DNA of 64,000 bases, taken from Oncomelania hupensis (taxonomy: Eukaryota; Mollusca; Gastropoda; Littorinimorpha; Pomatiopsidae). This document shows, piece after piece, positions 10,633-21,194 of this stretch. Both the position numbers and the translations under genes were made by a program. Below the pieces are notes generated by a model. That model was given only the letters and a program-made list of their open reading frames with translations. It was not told the DNA's origin and did not search any database. The DNA is taken from assembly GCA_036898135.1 (NCBI GenBank), contig CM072514.1:7447637-7511636 (forward strand), read 5' to 3'. The stretch's first letter is position 1, and each line of letters begins with the position of its first letter.

Positions 10633-13600
10633 ATGAACACAGCGTTCGTTGCCTGGTTTGGTGAAGTCAGCAAAATGGTAAATGCTTTGACAACTGATGT
10701 TATTGTTCCTCGTCAATCATCCCGACAGACTCTCCGTGACAACCAACCTGTGGCCACTCTAGAAGAATATTTCAAGATTAGCATTGCCATTCCTTTCTTG
10801 TAACACCTGTCAACCGAATTGGACTCGAGGTTTAAAAATGCTTACCTAGCAGTTGATGGTCTCTGTCTGGTGCCAAGCACTTTAATAGACAACCAGGATG
10901 GTTTCATGCAGGTTCCAGAAGGGGTGAAGACACTGGCAATGTTGTGGGAGTCTGACCTACCAGACAACGCTACCTTTGATGCAGAATACCAACGGTGGAT
11001 TTGCAAATGGAGAAGTGCTGTTGAGAATGCGACAGCTATCATCCCATCCACGGCATCAGAAGCACTGAAACATTGTGACAGGGATTTTTATCCCAACCTG
11101 TTCATCATGCTAAAGAACCTTTGCACCCTGCCTGTCACTCACAGGCGCTTGTATCAGGATACGCGAGCGCCTATGCCTGTGACGCGTCTCCCTTTGGTTA
11201 TCTATAATACAAGGTCCCAAACAGAAGCAAGCAAAATGTACGGGTCTTCGCAGTTTTCAAATCTATATGAACAAACTACAAAATTTCTCCCCAAAGAAGG
11301 CAACGCATTCATTTCAGCAGTGATTCACGCAAACATACAAAATAATAAATATGCTCTGTCTATTTTCAAACCCGTTACGTTTCAATAAAATTGTAAAAAA
11401 ATGACTTTTTCACAATCGCTTCACGGAAGTGCCCTTTGTTTACCGAAACTATAACTTCCGTCTGTAGTAAACGAGTTTCGGTTTAAACTATGAATGTCCA
11501 TCGGTTCTCAAGAACGAATTCAAGCGTGTCACTTTCGCTTTTGGGATGGATGCTAAGATTTGTTTGTGGTAAGAGCTTTATTACAAGAAACATATTGAAA
11601 TGTAGCAAACGTGCAAACGCCACCTCTTTTGCTATTTTTGGGTTGCACCAAGGAGTACTGAATACCCCTTGGGTTGCACTAAAAATGATGAGGATGAATG
11701 AAAAATAAAATCTACTGCACTAGAGCATAGATCTATCTACACAGATGCAGTTCAAACCAATGTAGGTCCATGCGTGACAAGATCAACTGCAATGTCACTA
11801 TAAAAGACTTTTGTTGTTGTTTATTCCTTTTGAGACCTTTGTGTGTGTAATTAATCCCCACCCTTTCTACCACCGTTTCCCCTTCTTAATAAATTGTGGT
11901 TGTGACAGGAGCTTTGAGCATCTGTTGTTGTTTTTGTTTACTTTGTTGTTTAACTATTTATTTATTTCGTAGTATTCCGCATGTTACATGCTAGTTATAA
12001 TGAATATAAAAATAAAATAAAAGTCATGTCAAGATAACATTAGTATGGTGTTGGTTGTGTCAGTTTTCATCAGTGACTTAAATGAATTTCTAATAGCCCC
12101 CAGTTTTAATATATGATGCAGTTAAAAGGTGAGAGAGGTGAATATGGAAAACATGAAAAAAGAAAAAAAACAAAAAAACAAAACAAAAAAGAGACAGAGA
12201 ATGTAAAAAGAATGAAATCAAAATCATCACATAACACAACATGCAAATCCACTCATTATACATACTTTCATTTTTTATTTACGTATGTGTTCACCTAACG
12301 ATGATACAAATATACAATGTTGCTTTCGTGTATTAGCTTAAAATTACAAATAAAAAAGTTATTAAGAAATTTCTATGTATAATTTGTCAACATTACTACA
12401 CAGATCTTTTTATGCAATGCAAATAAATAACAAGGAAATAAAAGAAGAAATAACATAAATAATTAATCAATTAATCTTAATAATGTATTTAAAGTTATTT
12501 ATTGTTGTTTTTTAAATATCAGTTATTTATGTATTTTTACACTTTTATTTATTTTATTTAGTTAGCAATACTGAAGCAGTATTTTATCTGAAATTTTTAG
12601 TCATAGTCATACCAATATTTTGTTTTTGCAGCTGCATTCACATCTCCATAGAAGATCAAACCATGACTTGTGATAAATAAATTCAACGACAAAGCTGTGT
12701 GTTTCATATGGCCAAATAACATGTTACAAAAAAGAATGTTTAGCTTTTCACCAATTCTTGTTGATGACGAAGAACTCTCATAGAATACTGAGTGTACAGG
12801 TAAACAAACCCATATTGGAATACTGCATGATCCGATTGCCGCACACTGTTCATCACAATGTTACTAATAAATGTATCTTTTACTGGTTACTGTTGTAATT
12901 TACACTAGTGAAAACATGTGATTATTGTTTAGCACAATTAATGATTAAGGAGTGAATAATAATAACATTTAAAAAAACAAACTAACTGATCAAATATTTT
13001 AGCGCTCATTATGCAGATTTCCTCAACAATCAGTACGTTGGTTGTTAATAATTTGTTGCATTTTGAACGTACATCCGAGACAGCCTCCTCTTTAATGTAT
13101 CTCCCATCCCTACCCACCGATGCAAAGTTTCGCCATTGGCATTATTTTGTGATTTCAAATGCGTTGCTGCTATTCCCATTTGAAACAGTAACAGCAACTT
13201 TCTTTCTTATTTTACCAAGTACCATTGCACTTCCTCGCACAAGAAATGTTTTGACACTGCCTGCTTGACCTAAAACAGCCACTTTTGGCCCAGAAACTAT
13301 CCGATCGAAGGCATTTTTCTCACACTGCAATGCTGAAGTGAAAGCCATGCGGTTGTAACGACAGAGGAGTAATTTTAGTCTCGGCAGAACTCGCATTTCC
13401 GTGAAGCGATTACGAAAAATGTCACTTTTTTTGACAATTTTACCGAAATTGGACGGGTTTGAAAATAGACAGAGCATATTTCTTATTTTGTTTGTTTGCG
13501 TGAATCACTGCTGAAATGAATGAGTTGCCTTCTTTGAGGAGAACTCTTTTAGTTTGTTCATATAGATTTGCAAAACTGCGATGACCCGCAAGTTCCTCTT

Positions 13601-13870
13601 GGTTCTTTTTGGGACCTTGTATTATAGATAACCAAAGGGAGACGCCTCACAGGCATAGGCGCTCGCGTGTCCTGATACAAACGCCTGTGCTGTCACTACT
13701 GCCGAGTGTGAGCGTTCAAACAGTCAGTTGCTACAATGGGGCAACAGAGACTCAATGGACTTGCTTTACTGAAAGTGCACAAGGATGTTGATATTGACTT
13801 CAAAGAGGCAGTGAACTGTTTTGCCAGAAGATACAATTCACAAGTGGTACTAATGCCGAGGAACCTAGTG
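10633..13870 (+). pseudogene. hAT transposase C-terminal fragment, split by an insertion (unit 0)
   Basis: The first piece (10633-11139) reads NTAFVAWFGEVSKMVNALTT, RQSSRQTLRDNQPVATLEEY, a TAA stop at 10801 where unit 2 has a Glu codon, then ELDSRFKN, LWESDLPDNATFDAEYQRW and RDFYPNLFIMLKNL. The second piece (13698-13870) carries TAECERSN and ends RRYN. Together they are the end of the catalytic core and the hAT dimerisation domain. A 25-bp stretch after the ERSNSQL codons is missing here but present in unit 2. The 2.55-kb hAT-N2 sits between LPV and TTAECERS. Confidence 0.8.
11140..13689. mobile_element. hAT-N2: non-autonomous transposon with ~290-bp inverted repeats
   Basis: An exact 8-bp TSD, ctgtcact (11132-11139 and 13690-13697), flanks a 2550-bp element that starts cacaggcg and ends cgcctgtg. 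The termini are inverted repeats of about 290 bp (11140-11430 against 13400-13689) with scattered mismatches. Each end also folds on itself (cacaggc ... gcctgtg within ~42 bp). The interior (11430-13395) is AT-rich; I see no transposase, and the short open frames there look spurious. TSD length and termini fit hAT. The uninterrupted target is present in unit 2 at 46650-46657. Confidence 0.9.
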
Positions 13871-14466
13871 CAGCAAGACTGAACTTGAAAGCAGGGCGGT
13901 GATGTTCATAATCTACAAGGTAAAGCTTTGTACTGTTAACGATCAACAAAAAGGAGTGAATAATAATAGTATACAAAACATATCTGCTGATAAATAAATG
14001 TTTGTGTGTGTGTGTGGTTTTTTTTTAAGGGAGGGGGCAGAGGATAATTTTTGTACCCCAGAGTTTGTCAGTTCAATTGTTAAAAAAGCTCAAAGTCCCA
14101 GACCATCACAAATGGCTTTTTCAAGGTTCAGATTGCACCAGATTGCACCATTTTGCATCCTTGAAACAAAAATGTCCAGGGGAGCATGTCCCCGGACCTC
14201 CCTAGAAGGCTTGGCGCTTCGCGCCTTCGCTGAATCAGTAACACCCCTCCCTCCCCCTTTCCACCTTTCCCAGGTCCGGCCCTGCAAGGGGATAGCAACA
14301 CTGAGGTCACTTGGGGGGAAGGGGAAGTCATATCTAACTTGAATTAAATCCATCCAGTAGATTGGGAGAAAAAAGGATTAGAAAAAAAACACAACAAATT
14401 ATGATCTCACCTTCATGGATTCACTATTTCTTAGCTAATTACCCCCTTTCAAAGCCAAAAGCAATA
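13871..14466. other. hAT-1 3' UTR and spacer repeat
   Basis: Downstream of the transposase fragment come a (GT)n run at 13999-14015, a G-rich stretch and an inverted segment (gcatgtccccgg; ttggcgcttcgcgcc), then the hAT-1 right terminus at 14284. From 14350 (gattgggagaaaa ... acacaacaaattatga) the DNA resembles part of the intron block at 5684-5720, so it is another member of a dispersed repeat. No gene is seen. Equivalent DNA is at 46870-47445. Confidence 0.6.
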
Positions 14467-14491
14467 GTTCCAGAGCTTACAGCTCGGGAAC

Positions 14492-14575
<84 letters not shown>

Positions 14576-14717
14576 GACGAAGAAGAAGAAGAAGAAGAAG
14601 AAGAAGAAGAAGAAGAAGAAGAAGAAGAAGAAGAAGAAGAAGAAAAAGATTAATAATAAACTTAAATAAATAAATAAATAGAAAAAATAAATAAATAAGA
14701 AATCATTTTCAAAGTTT
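14467..14717. repeat. Hairpin, (AAT)n, (AAG)n and A/T-rich tail (unit 0)
   Basis: Stem gttcc.gagct / agctc.ggaac around loop tac (14467-14491), then AAT units to ~14574, AAG units to ~14645, and an A/T-rich tail ending aaatcattttcaaagt. The same repeat without the AAT part is at 47446-47605, and its GAT/AAT version at 1598 is split by LINE-A. It abuts the 3' end of the - strand LINE-A. Confidence 0.8.
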
Positions 14718-14718
14718 C

Positions 14719-15690
14719 CTATCCTATCCCGTAACTCGGAGGTCGTAGGGGCACACCATATGATCGTTTAACCAGCATACTCCATCTTTCACTGTCCTCA
14801 GCAACCCTGATGGCTTCGGTCAGTTTCAAACCAGTCCATTCTCGAATGTTGTCCTCCATCTCTTTTTCGGTCTTCCTCTTCTTCTACCTCCTTGCACTGT
14901 GCTTTGCAGGATGGTCATTGCAAGGCCTGATGGTCTGGTGACGTGGCCATACCATCGGAGTTTACGTTTCTTCACCACTGTTAGCAGGTCATCGTGTTGT
15001 CCAATGGCTTGTGTTATGTACTGTCGGACTTCGTCGTTGAAGATGTGCTTGGTATAGGAAATGCTCAGAAGTTTTCTGTAGTACCTCATCTCCATGCTTT
15101 GTATTCTTCGTTGTAGATCTGCTGTGAGGGTCCATGTTTCGCAAGCGTATAGGAAGATGGAGAAAACAAGCAGTATTACCTTGGAATGTAGACTGATGGT
15201 CCTGTCTTTCCAAATGGGCTTCAACCTTTCCAGGGCTGCAGTTGTTTGTGCGAGCCTGGAGAGAACTTCCTATCGGGCCCCATTGTCTGATGTAATGGCT
15301 CCTAAATATTTGAAACTATGCACTGTGTTGAGGGATTGGCCTTGGACTTTGAAGTTCGTGTTGGTGCCATTGGTGTTGTTGGTCATCAATTGTGTATTCT
15401 CTGCACTTATTTCCATTCCATCGGGTCTAGAGGTTGTGTCAAGCCTCTGTACCAGCTGTTCAAGTTCCAGCCAATCCATCAATTCCATCCACAAAACGAA
15501 GGTTGGAGATTGCTTTACCCCTTATGCTGACTGTGCCTTCGTGATCTGCAAGGGCATCTGACATGATTCGCTCTAGGAAGATGTTGAAGAGTTTTGGAGA
15601 GTGTATGTATCCTTGACGCACACCAATTGTTGTTCTGAACCAGTTTCCGATATCGCTGTTATAGAGGACTGCACTGGTAGCCTTGTCAAC
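14719..15690 (-). pseudogene. LINE-A RT 3' half on the - strand (unit 0)
   Basis: Read on - from 15690 to the (TATCC)n tail complement at 14719. Seen: DKATSAVLYN, GNWFRTTIGVRQGYIHSPKL, FNIFLERIMSDALADHEGTV, NLRFVDGIDGLAG (catalytic FADD replaced by FVDG), NTVHSFKYLGAI, LYACETWTLTADLQRRIQS, KKRKLRWYGHVTRPSGLA and GRRRGRPKKRW. It is not A-to-G altered, so it serves as the reference for the patch on the + copies. The frame is broken near 15250-15480, and the active-site change makes it inactive. Its upstream RT part is separated from it by CR1-c. Confidence 0.85.
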
Positions 15691-16305
15691 AAAACAAAAC
15701 AAATGGAGGAATGACGATGATGATGATGGGAGGCAAGATCAGAAACATTTAAGGAAGAGATGAGTTTTCAAGTTGGATTTGAAAGTAGCTATGTTTGGAG
15801 AGCTGCGAAGAGAGAGGGGAAAAGAGTTCCAAGTTTAAGGGCCAAGCACTGAGAAAGATCGACGGCCAGCAGAGGAGAGTTTGTAACGGGGTATGTGAAG
15901 CATGGGGGTGTCAGAGGAAGAACGAAGATTTCTAGAAGGCTTATAGAATTGAATTGAATGTTCTGGGTGAGGTAGGAAGGGGCTAAGCCATGGACGCACT
16001 TGTAACAGAAAATAGCGAGTTTGTAGATAATTCTGTGAGACACTGGAAGCCAGTGGAGTGAATGTAGAAGGGGAGTGATATGATCAGATTTTTTTATTTT
16101 TGAGAACCAAACGTGCAGCTGAGTTCTGAACACGTTGGAGCAGATAAATAGAAGAAGATGTCCAGCCAGAAGAAAGTTACAGTAGTCTAAGCGTGACAAA
16201 ACAAGGGAGGAAATAAGTTTGACAGTAGCGTCAGTGGTCAGATGTTTGCGGACAAGGCCTATTCTATGGAGATGAAAGTTGCATGTTTGACAGGTTTTGC
16301 ATATG
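15691..16305 (-). mobile_element. CR1-like LINE 3' end (CR1-c), inserted in LINE-A (unit 0)
   Basis: Read on -: TDATVKLISSLV, MSRLDYCNFLLAG, KKSDHITPLLHSLHWLPVSH, RIIYKLAIFCYKCVHGLAPS and YLTQNIQF, then a frameshifted end. This is the C-terminal RT region and 3' UTR of a CR1/L2-type LINE, 5' truncated. It interrupts the LINE-A frame at DKATS. The same fragment occurs at the same place in units 1 and 2, so it predates the tandem duplication. Confidence 0.75.
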
Positions 16306-16565
16306 AATTCCGACAGGGAACTGATGCCTACCGAAAAATCAACAATGACATCCGAAAAGGCATGCGCACATCAAAGGATAACTGGATAAAAGGTCAATGC
16401 CAGGATGTTGTTGGTGCTGTAGGTATTTCTCGCAGATTATTCTGAGGTTGAAAATCTGTTCAGCGGTACTTCACCCTGCCCTGAATCCTGCTTGTTCTTC
16501 AGCTGTGATTTGTTAAGCTTGGGGTTTCAACCCGTTAAGTATTATTTTCAGGAGGATCTTGCTCG
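16306..16565. pseudogene. LINE-A linker (+) and RT (-) fragments, head to head (unit 0)
   Basis: On + (16306-16410) the linker peptide FRQGTDAYRKINNDIRKGMR then DNWIKGQCQDV is seen. Immediately right, on - (16565 down to 16411), comes the RT piece around AEEQAGFRAG...STAEQIFN and LRIICEKYLQ. The orientation switch inside one LINE copy points to another internal inversion. The left end of the Gypsy element GYP-1 is joined at about 16566. Confidence 0.7.
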
Positions 16566-19220
16566 GATGGGAAGTAGAAGCGGTTTGCCTGAAGAAGCCG
16601 TTATACGATTTTATGATCGGGAACATCGACGGCGCGAGACGACCCGACGACCCGACGACCCCGATTCAGAATGGAGTCCTGCCTCAACCCAACGCGTCGA
16701 AGTTGTGGAGGAGGATTCATTGCCGTTTCCCGATGGAGACCTTACAGAGCTGCTACGGGATAATGTGGCTACTCCGGCTCAGCCCTGCCGACCCGAGATC
16801 GTCGGTGCTGTCACTACCAGGGCCCAGGCCAAGAGAGACAAGACGTCTACGCCACTGAAGGTCGCCGACAGCTCCAAAGCCGCCATCGTGGACAGAGGTA
16901 AACTGATCCAGGAAGATGATGGTACTTTAACCAAGTACAGGAACCAAGACCACGTGACCAAAGCCAGTGGCACGGTCTATTTCGAGGTGAAGGCCAAGAT
17001 CCTGTACTGAATCTTCCAGCACCCGAGGGTCAACGGAGTGAAACCACTATGTCACGTCTTGGTACCGTTACCCCTAAGGCGCCAAGTGATGGAAGTAGCT
17101 CACAACTCCATCATGGGAGGTCACCTAGTGTAACGAACGCGTTTCGTACATGTTTGTGTAAATAGTTGTTATGACGTCACTAGCGATTAGACGGGAAGTG
17201 TGCGTGTTGAAATGAAATTATTTATGAGCTGTTGTTAGTCAGAGATGTCATATCAGCCGAGTTGAGCGGACGTGTTCTAAGAAAGCCTGATTCTTCTAGG
17301 GAATAAGATAGCTGTATATAGAATACAGCAGGCCGGTATGGAGCGGAAACCCCCTGGTTTGTGGCTGATGGAGCTGTCCTTATAGCATCGTCTACGTGAC
17401 CGGATGTGGACACCATCAACGCCTTCATCTCACATTCGTCTACCATCACTGGTGCAGACGTGCAGCAACGGTGACGAAGTAAGCCTACAGATCTGAGCTA
17501 CAGGACCACGTGCAATGTCCTCCAGTGTAGCCTCTGTCTCCAAGCTTCGTTGATATTTCCACGCCTAGGAATATTCTAACCTGTAAGTACTGTCATTGAC
17601 TATTACCATTCAGTTCGGGAATCTCCATCAAGTCAAGTGAAGTCATCGATGTGATATCATTGACTGTGTCGACACTAGTGTGAAGAGTAGAGTCTAGTGA
17701 CGTCTCGAGAAAGAGACAACGACTTCTGTGGTAGCAAGTGACTCTGCTAGTGCTGAATTCGTAAATAACCTATACGCCACTTAATTATTATCTATATGAA
17801 TTTGTTTATATACTGAAAGAATTGTATGATTTAATGTATATGTGAATGATTTAATGTATTGTTATATATGACTGAATGAGAAATAGTGAAACAGAGGGCA
17901 AAGAGAGATAACTGTGTATTCTTTGTCCTTGTCTGTAAGCACGTGTGTGGTGGTGGATGAAAGAGTATAGTAAACAGAGATAGAACACACACCTTTAGAC
18001 TGAGCGTCAGACAGCCACACGCACACACTCATTTCTTTAGACTAAACGTAGTTAGTTACATATTTATAAATATTTAATTAAATACAACAACAACCCTCCG
18101 TTACAGCTAGGCATCAAGAAGACATCGGACAGAATCCAGGCGGTATTCTACTGGCCAGGACTTCATACGGACGTCAGCCGTTTTTGCCGATCATGTGACA
18201 TTTGCCAGAAAACTATACCTCGAGGAAGGGTCCCTAAAGTGCCTATGCAGAGGATGTCCCTGATCGACCGACCTTTCAAGAGGGTCGCCTTAGACTTAAT
18301 CGGCGAAATAAAACCTCCGAGTGATGAAGGCCATCGTTGGGTACTGACTTTAGTGGACTATGCGACTCGGTACCCAGAAACAGTGCCACTGAAGAAGATT
18401 GACACTGAAACTGTGGCAGAGGCGCTGGTGGACATGTTCTGTAGACTTGGAGTACCTGAAAAAATCCTTACAGACCTCGGGACGCAGTTCGTCTCTGACT
18501 GCATGAAGGAGGTCAACAGACTGCTGAGCATCCGGCATTTGACTACGACACCCTACCATCCAGTGTGCAACGGGCTCGTCGAAAAGTTCAATGCTACGCT
18601 GAAGTCCACCCTGAAGAAACTGTGTAGCGAGCAGCCCAGACAATGGCATCGCTACATCAACGCCTTACTGTTCGCCTACAGAGAAGTACCGCAGGAGTCT
18701 ACCGGCTTTTCTCCGTTCGAGCTGTTGTACGAAAGGACCATCCGAGGGCCGATGCACATCCTGAAAGAACTGTGGACGAAAGAAGTAGAGACCCCAGAGG
18801 TGAAGAACAGCTATCAGTTCGTGTTTAAGCTACGGGAGAAGCTGAAGCAGACTCCCGAGATAGCCAGAGAAAACCTGAGAAAGTCCCAGGACTGTGGAAA
18901 ACACTACTATGATCATAGGGCTGTGAACAGGAAGTTCAAACCTGGCAACAAAGTGCTGGTGCTGCTACCTACCGACCAAAATAAGTTGCTGATGCAGTGG
19001 AAAGGCCCGTAAGAAGTGGAGACCGTGGTGGGCATCAACGACTACAAGGTGAAGGTCGGCCAGCATTCCAAGATATACCACGCCAACCGCCTTAAGATGT
19101 ACGTGGAAAGGCCATCGGAGACTGTACACGCAGCAACAGCAGCTGTGGTCGACGACAGCTTTGATAGCGAGCGAACTGTTGGAACTTGGAGACTTCCACA
19201 GCATAGAAGGCATCGATGAC
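16566..19220 (+). pseudogene. Gypsy integrase and upstream polyprotein segment (unit 0)
   Basis: The upstream segment includes VEEDSLPFPDGDLTELL and IVGAVTTRAQAKRDKTS, ending at a TGA (17008-17010). The HHCC finger (HNSIMGGH | LGIKK...FCRSCDICQKT) is interrupted after GGHL by LTR-Y. The core (18239-19012) has D in ALDLIGEI (18293-18295), D in LTDLGTQFVSD and E in NGLVEKFN, the DDE triad that joins cDNA ends to target DNA. The C-terminal GPY/F-like module has KFKPGNKVLVLLP, QWKGP and KVGQHSKIYHANRLKMYVE. A TAA at 19011 replaces the Tyr codon kept in unit 1. The triad is intact, but the gene is dead because of LTR-Y and the stops. Confidence 0.85.
17129..18105 (+). mobile_element. Solo LTR-Y inside the integrase (unit 0)
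   Basis: 977 bp, beginning tgtaacgaacgcg and ending ccctccgttaca, with TG...CA ends. It interrupts GGT CAC CTA GGC ATC (GHLGI of the integrase finger). The target bases are duplicated as cctag (17124-17128) and gctag (18106-18110), a 5-bp TSD with one mismatch. No coding capacity is seen. Units 1 (33828-34804) and 2 (49999-50989) carry it at the same site, so it predates the duplication. Confidence 0.85.
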
Positions 19221-19549
19221 GTTAAACTAGGCCAAGCTTAACGGAGGATCAAAAGTTGGAGCTCAAGGACCTTATGGGTGAGTTTCCCCATAACTTCAGT
19301 GATGTCCCAGGCTCTACGACTTTGGTCGAACATGAAGTCCACCTTACTTCAAATTCTCCCGTTCGATTCAAACCCTTCCCGATCCTTTTCAAGGCCCGTG
19401 AATCCTTGAAGAAAGACACCGATGAGATGCTGAAGATGGGCATCATCAGGGAGTCCATTTCCCCCTACGCGTCCTCTGACGTGGTCGTGAAGAAGAAGGA
19501 CGGAAGCAATAGAGTATGCATCGATTACAGATTGCAAAGCATTCAATAA
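19205..19549 (+). pseudogene. Gypsy RT N-terminal fragment (unit 0)
   Basis: SLTEDQKLELKDLMGEFPHN, VEHEVHLTSNSPVRFKPFPI, DEMLKMGIIRESISPYASSD and VVVKKKDGSNRVCIDYR are the start of a Ty3/Gypsy RT. The frame then runs into LTR sequence (LQSIQ, stop at 19547). Unit 2 continues with the rest of the RT, so a large deletion joined codon CIDYR to the interior of the 3' LTR, with identical junctions in units 0 and 1. Confidence 0.85.
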
Positions 19550-20048
19550 CAGAGTGTATTGACCTTTGATTTGATTTTGCGTTGTTGTTAGAAGAAGCTT
19601 GGTATAATGTTGATAATTTTCCTTGGTCGATAATATTGGAGAATTCTATAGGGTTGCTTGTTTACTATCGATCGAAGCATCTAGATAGATCCACTAGAAG
19701 CTGAGAGGTTCTTTTATGATATGATGAAGAAAGCTGTATGACGTAAGACAGTGATGACGAAGTTTATTTTGATTGGTTGTAATTGCATCACGCTGGAATG
19801 TTTTAACGTTATCTGGAGTATAGAAAAACTATATAATTGATGCACTGTGTCTGAAAGGAGAATATGGAAAAAGCGATTGTATGCAGTTGTTGATGAATGC
19901 TGAATAAAGTTGGAAAACTTCATACGACGACTCCTGCCTTGTTGCTGAGTGAGCAGGTTGCGGGGAAAAGCAATCTGGGGAACACTTATCAGGATTCAAG
20001 CATCGGGGCTGAATCAACTACTCATAAAAACCAACAATGAGTGTAACA
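19532..20048 (+). repeat. GYP-1 3' LTR, 5'-truncated (unit 0)
   Basis: Matches 62165-62681 of the complete LTR in unit 2, from ttgcaaagcattc to the terminal gtgtaaca. It directly abuts LINE-A endonuclease sequence (ggtggtcacggtg), the junction that marks the boundary to unit 1. It contains an aataaag signal at 19903. Confidence 0.85.
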
Positions 20049-20785
20049 GGTGGTCACGGTGTTGACATTTACTTCACTGGCTCCCAAAACGAGCAGTGGT
20101 GCAAATTTCCCTCCAATTGTGGCTTGAAATATTTCTGCCACATCCGGGTCTTGCAGTTTGTCCACGTCGAACTTCAGTCTAGTGCACTTTGCTGTGTTTA
20201 CTCTCTTCATGTGGAGCCGGAAAGACATCATCACCAGATCGTGGTAATTTCCGATGTCTGCTCCTGGAAAAGTGCGTGTCCTGCCAATGTTGATGCTTGA
20301 TCTGATGCGTGTCTTGACCATGATGTAATCGATCTGGTTGTGATGCTCCCCGCCGGGACTGTGCCATGTCCATCGTCTGGGTGCTTTGTGGAGACCAAGC
20401 GTGTTTGCCAGTACCAGATTGTTGTATCTGGCAAACTCCAAGAGTCTTATGGCCCTGTCATTTGTCTCGTTGTTGCAGTGGGGTCCACATGTGTCCCCCC
20501 CCCCCCAGTTGTGATGCGGATCTTGGCCAACCTTGGCATTCCAGTCGCCTTGCACTATGAATATGTTCTTCTTTGGCACTTGGTCAAGGACAGGCTGTAG
20601 ATTTTCATAGAAATCCTCCACTTCGCTGTCGTCATAATCTGATGTTGGGGCATAGGCCTGGATGATGGTGATGTTGAAAGGGTAATGAGTCTACTAGAGA
20701 CTGGGCGGCAACCCATGACAGTGGTTAGAATGTGTAGAATGCTCTGATGTTTACACACCAATCGGAGACCCATCAGTTCTAGCAT
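20049..20785 (-). pseudogene. LINE-A endonuclease, inverted part (unit 1)
   Basis: Read on -: AYAPTSDYDDSEVEDFYENL, DQVPKKNIFIVQGDWNAK, NETNDRAIRLLEFARYNN, LVLANTLGLHKAPRRWTWHS, HHNQIDYIMVKTRIRSSINI, FPGADIGNYHDLVMM. The SDH motif has become NYH and the catalytic Asn/Asp region is otherwise recognisable. A poly-C run at 20497-20509 lengthens the NWG-DTCGP loop with Gly codons. The domain is cut at its C-terminal side by the GYP-1 LTR. Its 5' end meets the + RT at about 20785. Confidence 0.85.
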
Positions 20786-21194
20786 GTCCAGAGAACACAG
20801 AAGAAGAAGACAACCTTCTAATTCTCCCAGAAGTTGAGGCAGCAGGGCAATCGCTGAAGAAAGGGAAGTCAGCGGGAGTGGACAACATCCCCGCGAAACT
20901 GCTTCAAGCAGGAGTAGAAGCGATGATTGACGCCCTCTCCCATTACCTGTAACAAGATCTGGCAGAGTGGGGAGTGGCCTACACCATCGACCCAGTCGCT
21001 TGTCATAACTCTTCCAAAGAAAGGTAACCTTCAGGAGTGTGAACATTACCGAACAATCAGCCTCATCAGCCATCTTAGCAAGGTCCTCCTGAAAAATAAT
21101 ACTCAACCGGTTGAAATCCCAAGGTGAACAAATCATAGCTGAAGAACAAGAAGGATTTAGGGCTGGGCAGTACCACTAAACAGATTTTCAACCT

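Larger units (their letters stand above)
10271..14284 (+). mobile_element. hAT-1 DNA transposon remnant (unit 0), disrupted by hAT-N2
   Basis: The termini are imperfect inverted repeats: cagggctggaccc at 10271 and, reversed, cagggccggacct ending at 14284. Without hAT-N2 it is ~1456 bp, the same as the unit 2 copy (45801-47255). It encodes only the C-terminal part of a hAT transposase, so it is internally deleted. Only CAAGG is shared by the two flanks; a clear 8-bp TSD is not seen. Confidence 0.65.
16566..20048 (+). mobile_element. GYP-1, Gmr1-like Gypsy element remnant (unit 0)
   Basis: Order on +: a pre-integrase polyprotein segment (16566-17010), integrase zinc finger split by the solo LTR-Y, integrase core and C-terminus (18106-19200), N-terminal RT (19205-19530), then a 5'-truncated LTR (19532-20048). 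Integrase precedes RT, the reverse of ordinary Gypsy elements but the order described for Gmr1-like elements. The rest of RT, RNase H and the first part of the LTR are deleted here; unit 2 keeps them. The 5' LTR, gag and protease are absent. Confidence 0.8.

Noticed and set aside
13999..14015. (GT)n run as a regulatory element
   Set aside because: A short dinucleotide run in transposon 3' UTR; no support for function.
10271..14284. 8-bp target duplication for hAT-1
   Set aside because: The flanks share only CAAGG; a full duplication cannot be read, so the ends are inferred from inverted repeats alone.
16566..17010. A separate host gene in the Arg/Asp-rich frame
   Set aside because: It carries the polyprotein segment that precedes integrase in GYP-1 and recurs with it in every unit.
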